This document shows, in pieces, positions 36,796 through 45,543 of a stretch of DNA of 64,000 bases. The position numbers and the translations under genes are program-made. The DNA comes from CBDEGK01 sp965237855 (GTDB lineage: Bacteria; Pseudomonadota; Gammaproteobacteria; Pseudomonadales; Halieaceae), in NCBI GenBank assembly GCA_965237855.1, contig CBDEGK010000008.1, positions 1,211,467-1,275,466 of the forward strand, in the 5' to 3' direction. The notes beneath the pieces are model-generated. The model ran no database searches, had not been told where the DNA came from, and saw only the letters and a program-made list of their open reading frames with translations. Each line of letters begins with the position of its first letter. Positions within the stretch are counted from its first letter, which is position 1.

Positions 36796-36810
36796 AGGCG
36801 TTTTCCTTTG

Positions 36811-38313
36811 CTATTTCAGTTGGAGAGCAAAAGTATAGGCTGATTGTTCCGCCAGGGGGGTGTCTGGCAGTTGAATCTGTATACCAGCGGCCATCGAATT
36901 AAAAGAAACTGGCCCATGGCCTAGCAAAAGCACATCGCTAACTCCCGGCATCGGTCCCGGCAGGGTCAGTGTGGATTCTGGAGTGGCCAGGGTAATGGCG
37001 TAGAGCGAACTGTCCTTCTGCGTGTAGCGAACAGCGATGCCCTCTACCGAGTTCTCTCCGAAGCGCTGCCAGGGGCGGGTGCCATAAATTGCCTCCCCAT
37101 TAGTTGCCAGCCACGCGCCCAGTTCACGCAACGGTTGCTGTTGAATCTCGGGTATCTGGCCATGGCTGTCCGGCCCCACGTTGATCAATACGTTGCCGTT
37201 CTTGGACACCGTGTCGATCACATAGTGGATGAGTTCGGCACCGGTGAGCATGTCGTCCGCGGTTTCAAGTTGGTTGAAACCAAAGGAGCCACCGAGCCCG
37301 CGTGTCGACTCCCATTTGAAATCGGGTATGCCGGGCAGATTGGCGTATTCCTCGGTTTTGAATCCGAAGCGGGTGGGGTTGTCCAGCAAGGGGTCAAGCT
37401 CACGATTGATGCTCCAGCGTGCCAGCTGTTTCAGAATCCAGGCACCGCCCGGGTAGTCGGCGACCTTGCCGAGAAAGTCGAATTCCTCCCAGCGATCATT
37501 GATGACCCCATCGGGAACGTTCTCAAAGTAGTAAGTGAGGAGGCCGTCGAGATTGCCCTTCGAGGGATAGCCGATGTCCGCCCACAGCAGGTCGGGCTGG
37601 TATTGATCGATGAGTTCCACCATGTGCGCATATACGTAGTCGCCGTAGTCCTGCCCCGGCGGCGCTGAGCGCAGAAAATTACTGAAGAAATCGCCGCCGC
37701 TGGCGAGTTTGAAAGACCAGTCCAGGCCAGTGGAGTAATACAGGCCATACTTCATGCCCTGGTTACGTACGGCAGTACCCAGTTCACCGACCAGGTCCTG
37801 TTCACTGTGCCAGTTGTCGCTGTGTGGGCTTTCTACCTCACTCGGCCACAGCGAGTAGCCGTCGTGGTGTTTGGATACCAGTACCACGTAGCGCGCACCA
37901 CTGTTGGCAAAGAACTGCGCCCAGTCATCGGGATTCCAGCCTGCGGCGACCCGTTGTTCGTAGATCGGCTGGAAGTCCCGATAGGGGGCATCCATGCCGA
38001 AGGTCCGCTCATGATAATCGCGGGTTTTGCCGTTCGGAATTTGTAATGAAAACAGGTACCACTCGGAATAAGGCATCTCCGGACTGCCATCATTTTCGAG
38101 CATACGATGTGCCAACTCGCCCGGCCCGAAGGTATCACCGGCCGCATAGGCGGGCACGGAGGGCAGGCCCCAGTGAATGAAGATGCCGAGCTTGGCATCT
38201 TCATACCACTCGGGCATTTGCCGGGAGCGTTGCTGTATTGCGCTGGGGTCGCCACAGCCGGTTAGGACTGCGGCGCATAGAGAGAGTGCTATCAATCGCT
38301 TTATTATTTTCAT
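36811..38313 (-). CDS. Alpha-L-fucosidase, GH29, lipoprotein
   Basis: 500 residues. The leader ends in a lipobox (AAVLTGC, Cys20), so the enzyme is anchored to a membrane. The GH29 barrel is clear: PEWYEDAKLGIFIHWGLPSVPAY, ARYVVLVSKHHDGYSLWPS, YGLYYSTGLDWSF and nucleophile Asp246 in QPDLLWADIGYPSKG. NVLINVGPDSHGQIPE closes the family region. A C-terminal beta domain follows. It would release fucose from algal or host glycans. No other carbohydrate gene is adjacent, although GH17 pieces lie at the left end of the window. Confidence 0.92.
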   Translation of the reverse strand: MKIIKRLIALSLCAAVLTGCGDPSAIQQRSRQMPEWYEDAKLGIFIHWGLPSVPAYAAGDTFGPGELAHRMLENDGSPEMPYSEWYLFSLQIPNGKTRDYHERTFGMDAPYRDFQPIYEQRVAAGWNPDDWAQFFANSGARYVVLVSKHHDGYSLWPSEVESPHSDNWHSEQDLVGELGTAVRNQGMKYGLYYSTGLDWSFKLASGGDFFSNFLRSAPPGQDYGDYVYAHMVELIDQYQPDLLWADIGYPSKGNLDGLLTYYFENVPDGVINDRWEEFDFLGKVADYPGGAWILKQLARWSINRELDPLLDNPTRFGFKTEEYANLPGIPDFKWESTRGLGGSFGFNQLETADDMLTGAELIHYVIDTVSKNGNVLINVGPDSHGQIPEIQQQPLRELGAWLATNGEAIYGTRPWQRFGENSVEGIAVRYTQKDSSLYAITLATPESTLTLPGPMPGVSDVLLLGHGPVSFNSMAAGIQIQLPDTPLAEQSAYTFALQLK

Positions 38314-38337
38314 GGCAAAACTATAGCACTGTGATAG

Positions 38338-39114
38338 CTAGAAACCCTCTACGTCGTGCACCTGCTTCCAGATCAGTCCCGGCGCCAGCCGTCGCATCAG
38401 CGGTCCGACCTTTGCACCCTTGCCGTAAAATACCCAGAACTTGTCCCGGGCCAGGTGATCTTCGATGGCTTCAATCATTTCCACCGGGGTGATGAGGTTG
38501 GGACCGGCCTCGATCATCTTCGGCCAATGGGTTTCATGGCCCTGCTTCAGCAGCGGGGTGTTAACAGGGGGCGGGCAGACGCAGGCGAATTTGACGCCGC
38601 TACTAATGTTTTCGTGATAGAGAATTTCGGTGTGGAAAGCCACGGCAGCCTTCGAGGCTGAATAGACGCCGGTGATCATGGTGGGAATAATGCCCGCCAT
38701 GGAGGCGAAGCTGATGAACTCACCCTCGCCACGCTCGACCATCCGCGGCAGCGTCGCCTGGGAAATATTCAACAGGCCACCGTAGTTAATGTCCATGATC
38801 TTGTGGGCAGTAGCATTGTCCTGCTCAATCAGTTTGCCGAACGGCATGATGGCCGCGGAATTGTAGACGCGGAAAATCGGGCCCAGCTTGGACTCAATAT
38901 TGTCGGTGGCACTTTGCACGGCGGCAAAGTCAGTAATGTCAGCTGGAAAAGCATGGATATCTGCCCCCATTGCGCAGGTTTCCGCCATACCCGGCTCGTT
39001 GACATCGAGTAGTGCCACCATGGCACCGGCTTCACCGCATAAGCGGGCGGCCTGTTGGCCCATGCCACTACCACCGCCGGTAATCAGAACTACTTTGTCT
39101 TTCAAATGCTGCAT
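38338..39114 (-). CDS. Short-chain dehydrogenase/reductase
   Basis: 258 residues of classical SDR: VLITGGGSGMGQQAARLCGE (cofactor loop), LLDVNEPGM, ADITDFAAVQSA, IYNSAAIMPFG in place of the usual NNAG, EFISFASMAGII (Ser) and VYSASKAAVAFH (Tyr and Lys). The Asp after strand 2 points to NAD(H). The substrate is unknown. It lies between the fucosidase and the SYLF gene on the same strand, with a 24-base gap downstream. Confidence 0.9.
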   Translation of the reverse strand: MQHLKDKVVLITGGGSGMGQQAARLCGEAGAMVALLDVNEPGMAETCAMGADIHAFPADITDFAAVQSATDNIESKLGPIFRVYNSAAIMPFGKLIEQDNATAHKIMDINYGGLLNISQATLPRMVERGEGEFISFASMAGIIPTMITGVYSASKAAVAFHTEILYHENISSGVKFACVCPPPVNTPLLKQGHETHWPKMIEAGPNLITPVEMIEAIEDHLARDKFWVFYGKGAKVGPLMRRLAPGLIWKQVHDVEGF

Positions 39115-39198
39115 CGGAATCTCCCTGAATCAGAGAGTCCACACTAGCCACGAGCGGGTTTTTCGACAATGACAGGATCGGCCAGATACAGCTGTCAA

Positions 39199-39519
39199 TC
39201 AGTTCAGGGAATCACTCTTCCAGTACTTGGTGCCCTGCAGTGTCGCTTGCAGTGCCAGGCCCGCTTCGGTCATCTGGTAAATACTGACACCATTGACGAT
39301 GGTACCGCTGGCACTTACTTCGCCGCCGCGATCCGTGGATTTGGCCGTAGCATCAGCTTGGCCGGAGAAATCCCAGCCGCTGTTGATGAAGTTGTCGAGG
39401 ACGGATTGCTTGTGGAAGACAAACACAGCCCGGAAGTCCTTTACTCCGAGACCCAGGCCGACGCCCGCACTGCCCATGTTCATGTAAGTGCGCTCACCGG
39501 AACTGTTGTTGACCACCAC
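39199..39519 (-). pseudogene. SYLF/Ysc84-type lipid-binding domain, C-terminal part
   Basis: This frame carries VVNNSSGERTYMNMGSAGVG, GLGVKDFRAVFVFHKQSVLDNF and the rest of a YSC84/SYLF domain, ending TKYWKSDSLN. The N-terminal part is at 39480-39758 in another frame. With one base restored near 39530 the two join as FFSAGGGSGVVVNNSSG, the exact family sequence. The single-base loss falls in a run of GC-rich triplets. SYLF proteins bind phosphoinositides or lipids in eukaryotes. Bacterial ones are periplasmic and poorly understood. Confidence 0.75.
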
Positions 39520-39758
39520 GCCGCTGCCGCCACCGCGGAGAAGAAAATGACGTTGACACCGACGTTGGAGAAGGCAGCGTAACCGACCGCGCCGGCAATT
39601 TCTGCCTTGGTCTCGGGCTGTTCTTCGTACAGGCGCTCGAGCACGCTGGCCGCGGTCTTGTCGATTTTATCGCGCTTCTTCTGGTCTTTGTCCGCCAGGG
39701 CGGGACTGGCGATCAGCGCCAGGGCAAGAAAAATGCTGAATAATCGAGTCATGGTCAA
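39480..39758 (-). pseudogene. SYLF/Ysc84-type protein, N-terminal part with signal peptide
   Basis: Signal peptide RLFSIFLALALIASPALA, a charged helix (DKDQKKRDKIDKTAASVLERLY) and the domain start (AEIAGAVGYAAFSNVGVNVIFF), then out of frame. Its ATG overlaps the TGA of the upstream LLM gene. The intact gene (39199-39758) would encode about 185 residues and be exported. Confidence 0.75.
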
Positions 39759-40618
39759 TCCTTCAGGTCGGGGATTATTTCGGCGAAGCGATCAATCATG
39801 GGCAAGACCTCGTCGGGCTTATCCCACGTATCCATCGCCACACCCACAGTGGCCCGCTCAATGCCCATATCGCGATAGCCTTTGAGCTTGTCCAGGTCGG
39901 TAGTATCCATGATCTGGATGTTGATTTGAACATCTGCAGGGTCGCGTCCCGCTTCTTTAACCAACTCTTTAAATTTGGCCAGCGACTCTGCGACATCGCC
40001 CATGGCTACATCCACCGGGTACCAGCCGTCGGCCCAGCTGGCGGCGTGTTTTACACCGAGGGGGCCCATGGCACCCAGGAAGATCGGTGGACCGCCGGCC
40101 TGCAGGGGTTTGGGCTCGCACCAGACCGCGTCGAAGTTAATATAGTCACCGTGGTATTCCGCTTCTTCATCCCGCCACAGGGCGCGGGTGGCTTCTACCG
40201 TTTCCCGCAATACCCCATAGCGCTTGTTGAAAGGGTGGGGATTGGCATTGCTGAATTCTTCTTCATTCCAGCCGACACCGGTGCCAATCATGACCCGACC
40301 ATCGGACAGGCGATCCAGGGTGGCTATAGTTTTCGCCTGGGCAAAAATATCCCGCTCCATCAGCAGCGCAATGCCGGTGCCGAATTTCAAGGTGGTGGTG
40401 GCCGCGGCGGCGGCCATCAGGGACACGTAGGGGTCCATCATCAGTTTGTAAGGGTCCGGCATTTCGCCACCCGGTGGATACGGTGTTTGGCGAGCGCAGG
40501 GAATATGACTGTGTTCACCGTACCAGAGTGACTCAAAACCGCGATCTTCCAGAGCTTTCGCCAACACGGGCGGCGCGGGGTCATTGGGTGTGTTCATTGA
40601 ACTGAAGGCGAGATGCAT
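39755..40618 (-). CDS. LLM-class F420/FMN-dependent oxidoreductase, second
   Basis: 287 residues from ATG 40618. LAKALEDRGFESLWYGEHSHIP is the typical start of the TIGR03619-like F420-dependent group, with LKFGTGIALLMERDIFAQAKTIATLDRLS, RVMIGTGVGWNEEEFSNANPHPFN, GAMGPLGVKHAASWADGWYPV and a C-terminal MGIERATVGVAM. The first LLM protein at 27.5 kb is a different subgroup. Divergent from the dienelactone hydrolase gene. The substrate is unknown. Confidence 0.9.
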   Translation of the reverse strand: MHLAFSSMNTPNDPAPPVLAKALEDRGFESLWYGEHSHIPCARQTPYPPGGEMPDPYKLMMDPYVSLMAAAAATTTLKFGTGIALLMERDIFAQAKTIATLDRLSDGRVMIGTGVGWNEEEFSNANPHPFNKRYGVLRETVEATRALWRDEEAEYHGDYINFDAVWCEPKPLQAGGPPIFLGAMGPLGVKHAASWADGWYPVDVAMGDVAESLAKFKELVKEAGRDPADVQINIQIMDTTDLDKLKGYRDMGIERATVGVAMDTWDKPDEVLPMIDRFAEIIPDLKD

Positions 40619-40699
40619 ATTCTTGTCCTGTGTATTGCAACTGCCCAGCAAGATACGGAAGATGTCGTCTTTGAACAATCCCCTATATGGATGAGAAAT

Positions 40700-41419
40700 A
40701 TGACTATTCAGACCCGCACCCTAGATTACCGTCACGATGGGAATAATTTTGAGGCATTCCTGGCCTGGGACGACGAGAACACCGCTCCGCAACCCGGGGT
40801 GTTGGTATCACACGCCTTTCGTGGGCGGGAGCAATTCGAGTGTGACAAGGCCGTGGCGCTGGCGGAATTGGGTTACGTGGGCTTCGCGCTGGATCTTTAT
40901 GGCAAAGGCGTCACCGCCGAGACCAAGGAGCAGGCGTTTGCCTTAATGAACGGCCTCACCGAAAACCGCCTGCTGTTGCAGTCACGATTGGCGGCCGTGG
41001 TTGAGGCGGCACAGGGGGTAGCGGAGATCAATGAATCACGCATCGCCGCCATGGGCTTCTGTTTTGGCGGCTTGTGCGTGCTGGAAATGGCGCGCATTGG
41101 ATTGCCCGTTGCGGGGGTGGCGAGTTTCCATGGCATTCTCAGCGCGCCGGACAATACTGCTGGCAAGGCGATCAATTGCAAGATACTGGTTGAGCACGGC
41201 TGGGATGATCCCATGGCCACACCAGAGCAGGTACTGGCCTTTGCCGAGGAGATGAAGGCCGCTGGGGCCGACTGGCAGTTGCACGCCAACGGCAATACCA
41301 TGCATGCCTTTACCAACCCGGCGGCTAACGATCCTGATTTCGGGACTGTCTACAATGCCAGCGCCAATCAGCGTTCATGGCAGTCATTGGAGAACTATCT
41401 CGCGGAGCTATTTAGCTAG
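40700..41419 (+). CDS. Dienelactone hydrolase family protein
   Basis: 239 residues from ATG 40700. An earlier Met at 40691 is possible. Alpha/beta-hydrolase with Cys121 nucleophile in GFCFGGLCVLEMAR, Asp in EHGWDDPMATPEQV and His202 in GNTMHAFTNPAAND, the Cys-Asp-His triad of dienelactone hydrolases. It opens lactones or enol-lactones in aromatic and chloroaromatic catabolism. Many genomic members have other ester substrates. It is convergent with lutC: the two stops overlap by four bases. Confidence 0.9.
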   Translation: MTIQTRTLDYRHDGNNFEAFLAWDDENTAPQPGVLVSHAFRGREQFECDKAVALAELGYVGFALDLYGKGVTAETKEQAFALMNGLTENRLLLQSRLAAVVEAAQGVAEINESRIAAMGFCFGGLCVLEMARIGLPVAGVASFHGILSAPDNTAGKAINCKILVEHGWDDPMATPEQVLAFAEEMKAAGADWQLHANGNTMHAFTNPAANDPDFGTVYNASANQRSWQSLENYLAELFS

Positions 41420-42102
41420 TCTTCGGCAACCGCAGACTGCAGAGCCACGACGTTACCAATCAAGACGATGTGAAGGCGGCTGGGACCGTGGGCACCAATT
41501 ACCTTCTCTATCTTGATGTCTGAGGTGGAGGAGGGGCCCGATATAAAGCTGATACCACGCGGGCTGCCATCGCGTATCTGTACCTCGCGCAGCCGCCGCC
41601 AGGCCTGTTCGTAGTCCGCCACCAGGTCTTCGACGTCCAGCAGGATAATATGATCCTGCACCAGCCAGTTATTGATGCCCGGGTTGGAGCGGTCGCAATA
41701 TACCGCCAGGCTGCCAGTTTCAGCGATGCCTACCTTGGCATAACTGACACTGACGGGATCCTCCGGATTGCAGGCATCAAAGCGGGCCAGTACACCGCCA
41801 TCGCGCCACGGCAAGGCCGCTAACTTACTGTCGTGACCGGCCACCACTTGCCGATTGTGATAGCGCTCGTACACGTAATCCGAAATGGCCTGTACCGCGG
41901 TGCCGCGATCGCGAACAATAGAGGCGGTGGCAAACTGGGGATCCAACTGGCGCAGAAACGATTCGACCAGATCGCTGCTGGCCAGGTTGACGGCCGGTGC
42001 AGCACCCAGCTCGGCCAGGGCTTCATGAATTTCCGCCTGCTGCAGGTGCTGGCCCTGGGCGCGATGAACGCGAGCGAGGATTTCACTGCGGGTATCAGTC
42101 AC
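41416..42102 (-). CDS. lutC: Lactate utilization protein LutC
   Basis: 228 residues of the LutC/YkgG (LUD) fold: VGIAETGSLAVYCDRSNPGINNW, LVQDHIILLDVEDLVADYEQAWRRL, and the C-terminal GISFISGPSSTSDIKIEKVIG and GAHGPSRLHIVLIG that define the family. With LutA and LutB it forms the Fe-S L-lactate dehydrogenase complex that oxidises lactate to pyruvate in the cytoplasm. Its start overlaps lutB by eight bases. No LldR-type regulator or lactate permease lies next to it. Confidence 0.92.
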   Translation of the reverse strand: MTDTRSEILARVHRAQGQHLQQAEIHEALAELGAAPAVNLASSDLVESFLRQLDPQFATASIVRDRGTAVQAISDYVYERYHNRQVVAGHDSKLAALPWRDGGVLARFDACNPEDPVSVSYAKVGIAETGSLAVYCDRSNPGINNWLVQDHIILLDVEDLVADYEQAWRRLREVQIRDGSPRGISFISGPSSTSDIKIEKVIGAHGPSRLHIVLIGNVVALQSAVAED

Positions 42103-43501
42103 GGTTTTTCCACTGGCTCATAAAGGTGGATTTCTGTGGTGCTGGGAAATCTCTGATCTGGGTCCAGCCATTGGCCATAATCAGTGATTCTAGTGAGCCG
42201 CGTTTACGCCCCAGTATATGCATGATGCGAATGACCAGGCCGGTCAGCAACCGGTATAGGCGCGGCATCCGCAGCAGCCAGCCGTGCAGTTTGAGGCCCC
42301 AGCGCCAGCGCGTTGGTGACAGCTTCTTGCGTTTTTCTTCCGCGCGTAAATCCCGCAGCAAGTCGGGCAGGGGAATGTCAGCGGGGCACACCTCGGCACA
42401 GCGCCCACACGTGGTGCAGGCATTGGGGAGGGCGTTGGACTGTTCCAGGCTGGTTAGCAGGGGTGTCAATATGGAGCCCATGGGGCCGGGATAGACCCAG
42501 CCGTAAGCATGGCCGCCGGCGCCAATATACACCGGGCAGTGATTCATGCAGGCGCCGCAGCGCATACAGCGCAGCATATCCTGGTAGTCACTGCCGAGAA
42601 TGTCGGTGCGTCGATTATCAAGCAGCACCACGTGAAACTCATCGGGACCATCCAGGTCTTCATCGCGTCTCGGGCCCAGGTAGAAGCTGGTATAGGCCGA
42701 GGCTGGCAGCGCAATCGCCGACCTTGTCAGCAGGCGCAGCATGGCCGTGGCATCTTCCGGACGGGGCAGCACCTTCTCGATGGTGGTGCAGACGATCAGT
42801 GTTTTTGGCAGGTTAGAACAGAGATCGCCATTGCCTTCATTGGTGATCAGCATGGTGCGCCCGTCTTCGGCGATCAAGGCGTTGGAACCGATGATGCCCA
42901 CGTCGGCGGCCAGGAATTTCTGCCGCAATATCTGTCGCGCTTCCCGCACCATTTCCGTGGGCGTTTCGAGCGAGCGTTCACCCAGGTCGTGATGATCCAG
43001 GAACAGTTCGCGAATTTCTTGCGGGGTTTTGTGAAAGGCCGGCCCCACGATATGGCTGGGGGGCTCGTCGGCCAGCTGGATGATGTATTCGCCCAGGTCA
43101 GTCTCGGTGACTTCAAGTCCGCTTTGTTGCAAATGCTCAGTCAACCCCGTCTCCTCCGTGACCATGGACTTGCCCTTGGCCACGCTGCGGGCGTCCGCCT
43201 GCCGACAGATATCCGCCACAATGCGATTCAGATCATCGCTGCTCGATGCCCAGTGAACATGGCCGCTGCGCTGAACGACATTTTCCTCATAGCGGGTGAG
43301 GTAGTAGTCGAGATTATTCAGTGTGTGGTCTTTTACCTCACGGACATGACTGCGCAATTCTTCAAAATTGCCCATTACCTCCATGGCCTCGGCGCGAGCG
43401 GCGGGGAGTGTTTTTCCCAGGCCGTCCATGTGCTGCCGCAAGTCTTGCTTCGCCATATTGTCATGGGCGACTTCCAGAAATTGAAGGCTGGTCTGCTTCA
43501 A
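42095..43501 (-). CDS. lutB: Lactate utilization iron-sulfur protein LutB
   Basis: 468 residues. An N-terminal LUD-like domain (DIGIIGSNALIAEDGRTMLITNEGNG region) is followed by two [4Fe-4S] motifs, CMRCGACMNHCPVY and CTTCGRCAEVCPADIP. The C-terminal basic region with SLESLIMANGWTQIRDFP is typical. It is the electron-transfer subunit of LutABC. The start overlaps lutA by four bases, consistent with coupled expression. Confidence 0.94.
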   Translation of the reverse strand: MKQTSLQFLEVAHDNMAKQDLRQHMDGLGKTLPAARAEAMEVMGNFEELRSHVREVKDHTLNNLDYYLTRYEENVVQRSGHVHWASSSDDLNRIVADICRQADARSVAKGKSMVTEETGLTEHLQQSGLEVTETDLGEYIIQLADEPPSHIVGPAFHKTPQEIRELFLDHHDLGERSLETPTEMVREARQILRQKFLAADVGIIGSNALIAEDGRTMLITNEGNGDLCSNLPKTLIVCTTIEKVLPRPEDATAMLRLLTRSAIALPASAYTSFYLGPRRDEDLDGPDEFHVVLLDNRRTDILGSDYQDMLRCMRCGACMNHCPVYIGAGGHAYGWVYPGPMGSILTPLLTSLEQSNALPNACTTCGRCAEVCPADIPLPDLLRDLRAEEKRKKLSPTRWRWGLKLHGWLLRMPRLYRLLTGLVIRIMHILGRKRGSLESLIMANGWTQIRDFPAPQKSTFMSQWKNRD

Positions 43502-44280
43502 GTCTGCGATTCCCCAATGCCGGCATCGTCAGTCATACCCGCCAGCACTTCGGCGACGTGGCGAACTTCCAACTGCTGACCCCGTCGGCTGACTCGGCCG
43601 GCGATGTTCATCAGGCAACCCAGGTCGCCGCCCAGCAAGACATCAGCCTCGGTGGCCAGGGCGCTGTCTAGCTTGTCATCTACCATTTTCTCGGAAATTT
43701 CAGGCATTTTTGCGCAGAAAGTACCGCCAAAGCCGCAGCACACCTCGGTGTTGGCAAGTTCTTCAATCTCAATGCCCTGTAACTCTTTTAGCAACTGCCG
43801 GGGCTGTTGTTTGATACCCATCTCGCGCAGACCCGCGCAGCTGTCGTGATAGGTATAGGTTTTGCCGTCTAACTTACTTGCCCCTTGAGCCGGTTGGTAG
43901 TGCAAGACCTCGGCCAGGAACCCAGTGATTTCCCAGGTTCTTTCGGCCAGTTCTACAGCCCGGGCATGCCATTCGGGGCTGTCTCTGAGTAATTTGGGGT
44001 AGTGATGTTTCAACATGCCCGCACAGGAGCCCGAGGGGGTCACCACCCAGCTGAAATCGGCGAATGCCGCGATGACTTGTTTGGCAACCGCCCGGGTTTC
44101 GGCGTACGCACCGGTGTTGTAGGCCGGCTGGCCGCAACAGGTTTGCAATTCGGGGACCTCGACATGACAGCCGGCGTCCTCCAATAACTTGATCGTGGCG
44201 AACGCCACACTGGGGCGAAACAGGTCGGCCAGGCAGGTCACAAACAGTGCAACTGTCTTATTGTTGGTGTCGTCGCTCAT
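43498..44280 (-). CDS. lutA: Lactate utilization Fe-S protein LutA
   Basis: 260 residues from ATG 44280. Two CCG domains are seen: CCGQPAYNTGAY and EVCCGFGGTFCAKMPEIS, with SCAGMLKHHYP and HDSCAGLREMGI as the partner cysteine segments. These bind a Fe-S or related cluster in heterodisulfide-reductase-like and glycolate/lactate oxidase subunits. It is the first gene of the operon. The 78-base spacer to the divergent dipeptidase gene should hold the promoter. Confidence 0.93.
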   Translation of the reverse strand: MSDDTNNKTVALFVTCLADLFRPSVAFATIKLLEDAGCHVEVPELQTCCGQPAYNTGAYAETRAVAKQVIAAFADFSWVVTPSGSCAGMLKHHYPKLLRDSPEWHARAVELAERTWEITGFLAEVLHYQPAQGASKLDGKTYTYHDSCAGLREMGIKQQPRQLLKELQGIEIEELANTEVCCGFGGTFCAKMPEISEKMVDDKLDSALATEADVLLGGDLGCLMNIAGRVSRRGQQLEVRHVAEVLAGMTDDAGIGESQT

Positions 44281-44358
44281 GCGCTTTAGCATACCACGGG
44301 ACTTGCACTGTGAGCGGTGTACAGGCAGGATTTGATCCAGATTCCGATGGAGAGATTT

Positions 44359-45543
44359 ATGTTCAGAGTTGTACTGTTGACGAGCCTGATACTGACGAAC
44401 TCATCCTGGTCTGCCTCCGACCAGGCCATTCGCATTGCTGACAAATACCTTGTTGTCGATACCCATATTGATCTGCCGATTAGGCTTGAATACAAGTATG
44501 AGGATGCCACACGTGCCAGACGCGGGGGTCAGTTTGACTATCCGCGCGCTGTTAAAGGCGGGCTCGACGTGCCCTTTATGTCGATCTATATTCCCGCCAA
44601 GTATGAAGAGGAGGGCGGCGGCCAGGATTTGGCCAATCGCCTGATCGACCGTGTCGAGGCACTGGTGGGGCGAGCGCCCGAGAAGTTTGCCATTCCACGC
44701 AGCACCGCCGACGTCACCATAAACCAGCGTCGTGGGCTGATATCACTAGCCATGGGCATGGAAAACGGCACGCCCCTGGAGGGCAGCCTGGACAACCTCG
44801 ACTATTTCCACAAGCGAGGCATCCGCTATATCACATTGGCTCATTCCAAGAGCAACCACATCAGCGATTCTTCGTATGACAGCAACAAGCACTGGGGTGG
44901 ACTTTCCCCCTTTGGCAAGGAGCTGATCCCGGCGATGAACACAACCGGGATGATGATTGATGTGTCGCATATCTCAGATGACGCGTTTTACCAGGTCATG
45001 CAGCTCTCACAGGTACCAGTGATCGCCAGTCACTCCAGCGCCCGTAAGTTTACCCCCGGCTTCGAGCGTAATATGAGTGACGAGATGATTCAGCTGCTGG
45101 GCCGAAAGGGAGGGGTTATCCAGATTAATTTCGGCTCCCAGTTTGTTAGCCAGGTGGCCATCGATTGGGATGTTCTCTACAAGAAGGCCCGGGCATCTTT
45201 TATGGAGGCCAACAATGTTCCGGTGATGAGTCGTGAGGCGTTTGAATTCCAGGCCCAGTACCGCCAACAGCATCCTTGTCCCTACGCTGATATGGACATT
45301 GTACTTGACCAGTTTGACCACGTGGTGGCTCTTGCGGGAGTCAACGCGGTCGGCATTGGTTCTGACTATGATGGCGTCGGCGACACCTTACCGGTGGGAT
45401 TGAAAGATGTGGCGAGCTATCCCAACCTGATCGATGGCTTGCTCGGCCGTGGCTATAGCGAGTCAGATATTGGTCTGATTCTGGGTGGCAACCTGATGCG
45501 CGTATGGCGCGAGGTGGAGGCTTTTACTGCGTCATCGCAATAA
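44359..45543 (+). CDS. Membrane dipeptidase, peptidase family M19
   Basis: 394 residues from ATG 44359 (GGAGAG five bases upstream). A signal peptide (RVVLLTSLILTNSSWSA) is followed by the zinc ligands VDTHIDLPIRLEYKY, a Glu-containing SLAMGMENGTPL, the metal-His segment MMIDVSHISDDAF, VIASHSSARKFTP and the closing VGIGSDYDGVGDTLPVGLKDV...NLMRVWREVE. It cleaves dipeptides, possibly D-amino-acid dipeptides, in the periplasm. The last 20 bases overlap the convergent large hypothetical gene. Confidence 0.93.
   Translation: MFRVVLLTSLILTNSSWSASDQAIRIADKYLVVDTHIDLPIRLEYKYEDATRARRGGQFDYPRAVKGGLDVPFMSIYIPAKYEEEGGGQDLANRLIDRVEALVGRAPEKFAIPRSTADVTINQRRGLISLAMGMENGTPLEGSLDNLDYFHKRGIRYITLAHSKSNHISDSSYDSNKHWGGLSPFGKELIPAMNTTGMMIDVSHISDDAFYQVMQLSQVPVIASHSSARKFTPGFERNMSDEMIQLLGRKGGVIQINFGSQFVSQVAIDWDVLYKKARASFMEANNVPVMSREAFEFQAQYRQQHPCPYADMDIVLDQFDHVVALAGVNAVGIGSDYDGVGDTLPVGLKDVASYPNLIDGLLGRGYSESDIGLILGGNLMRVWREVEAFTASSQ

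Noticed and set aside
42509..43579. 356-codon plus-strand open frame
   Set aside because: Lies antisense to lutB/lutA, which have perfect Fe-S motifs. A shadow.
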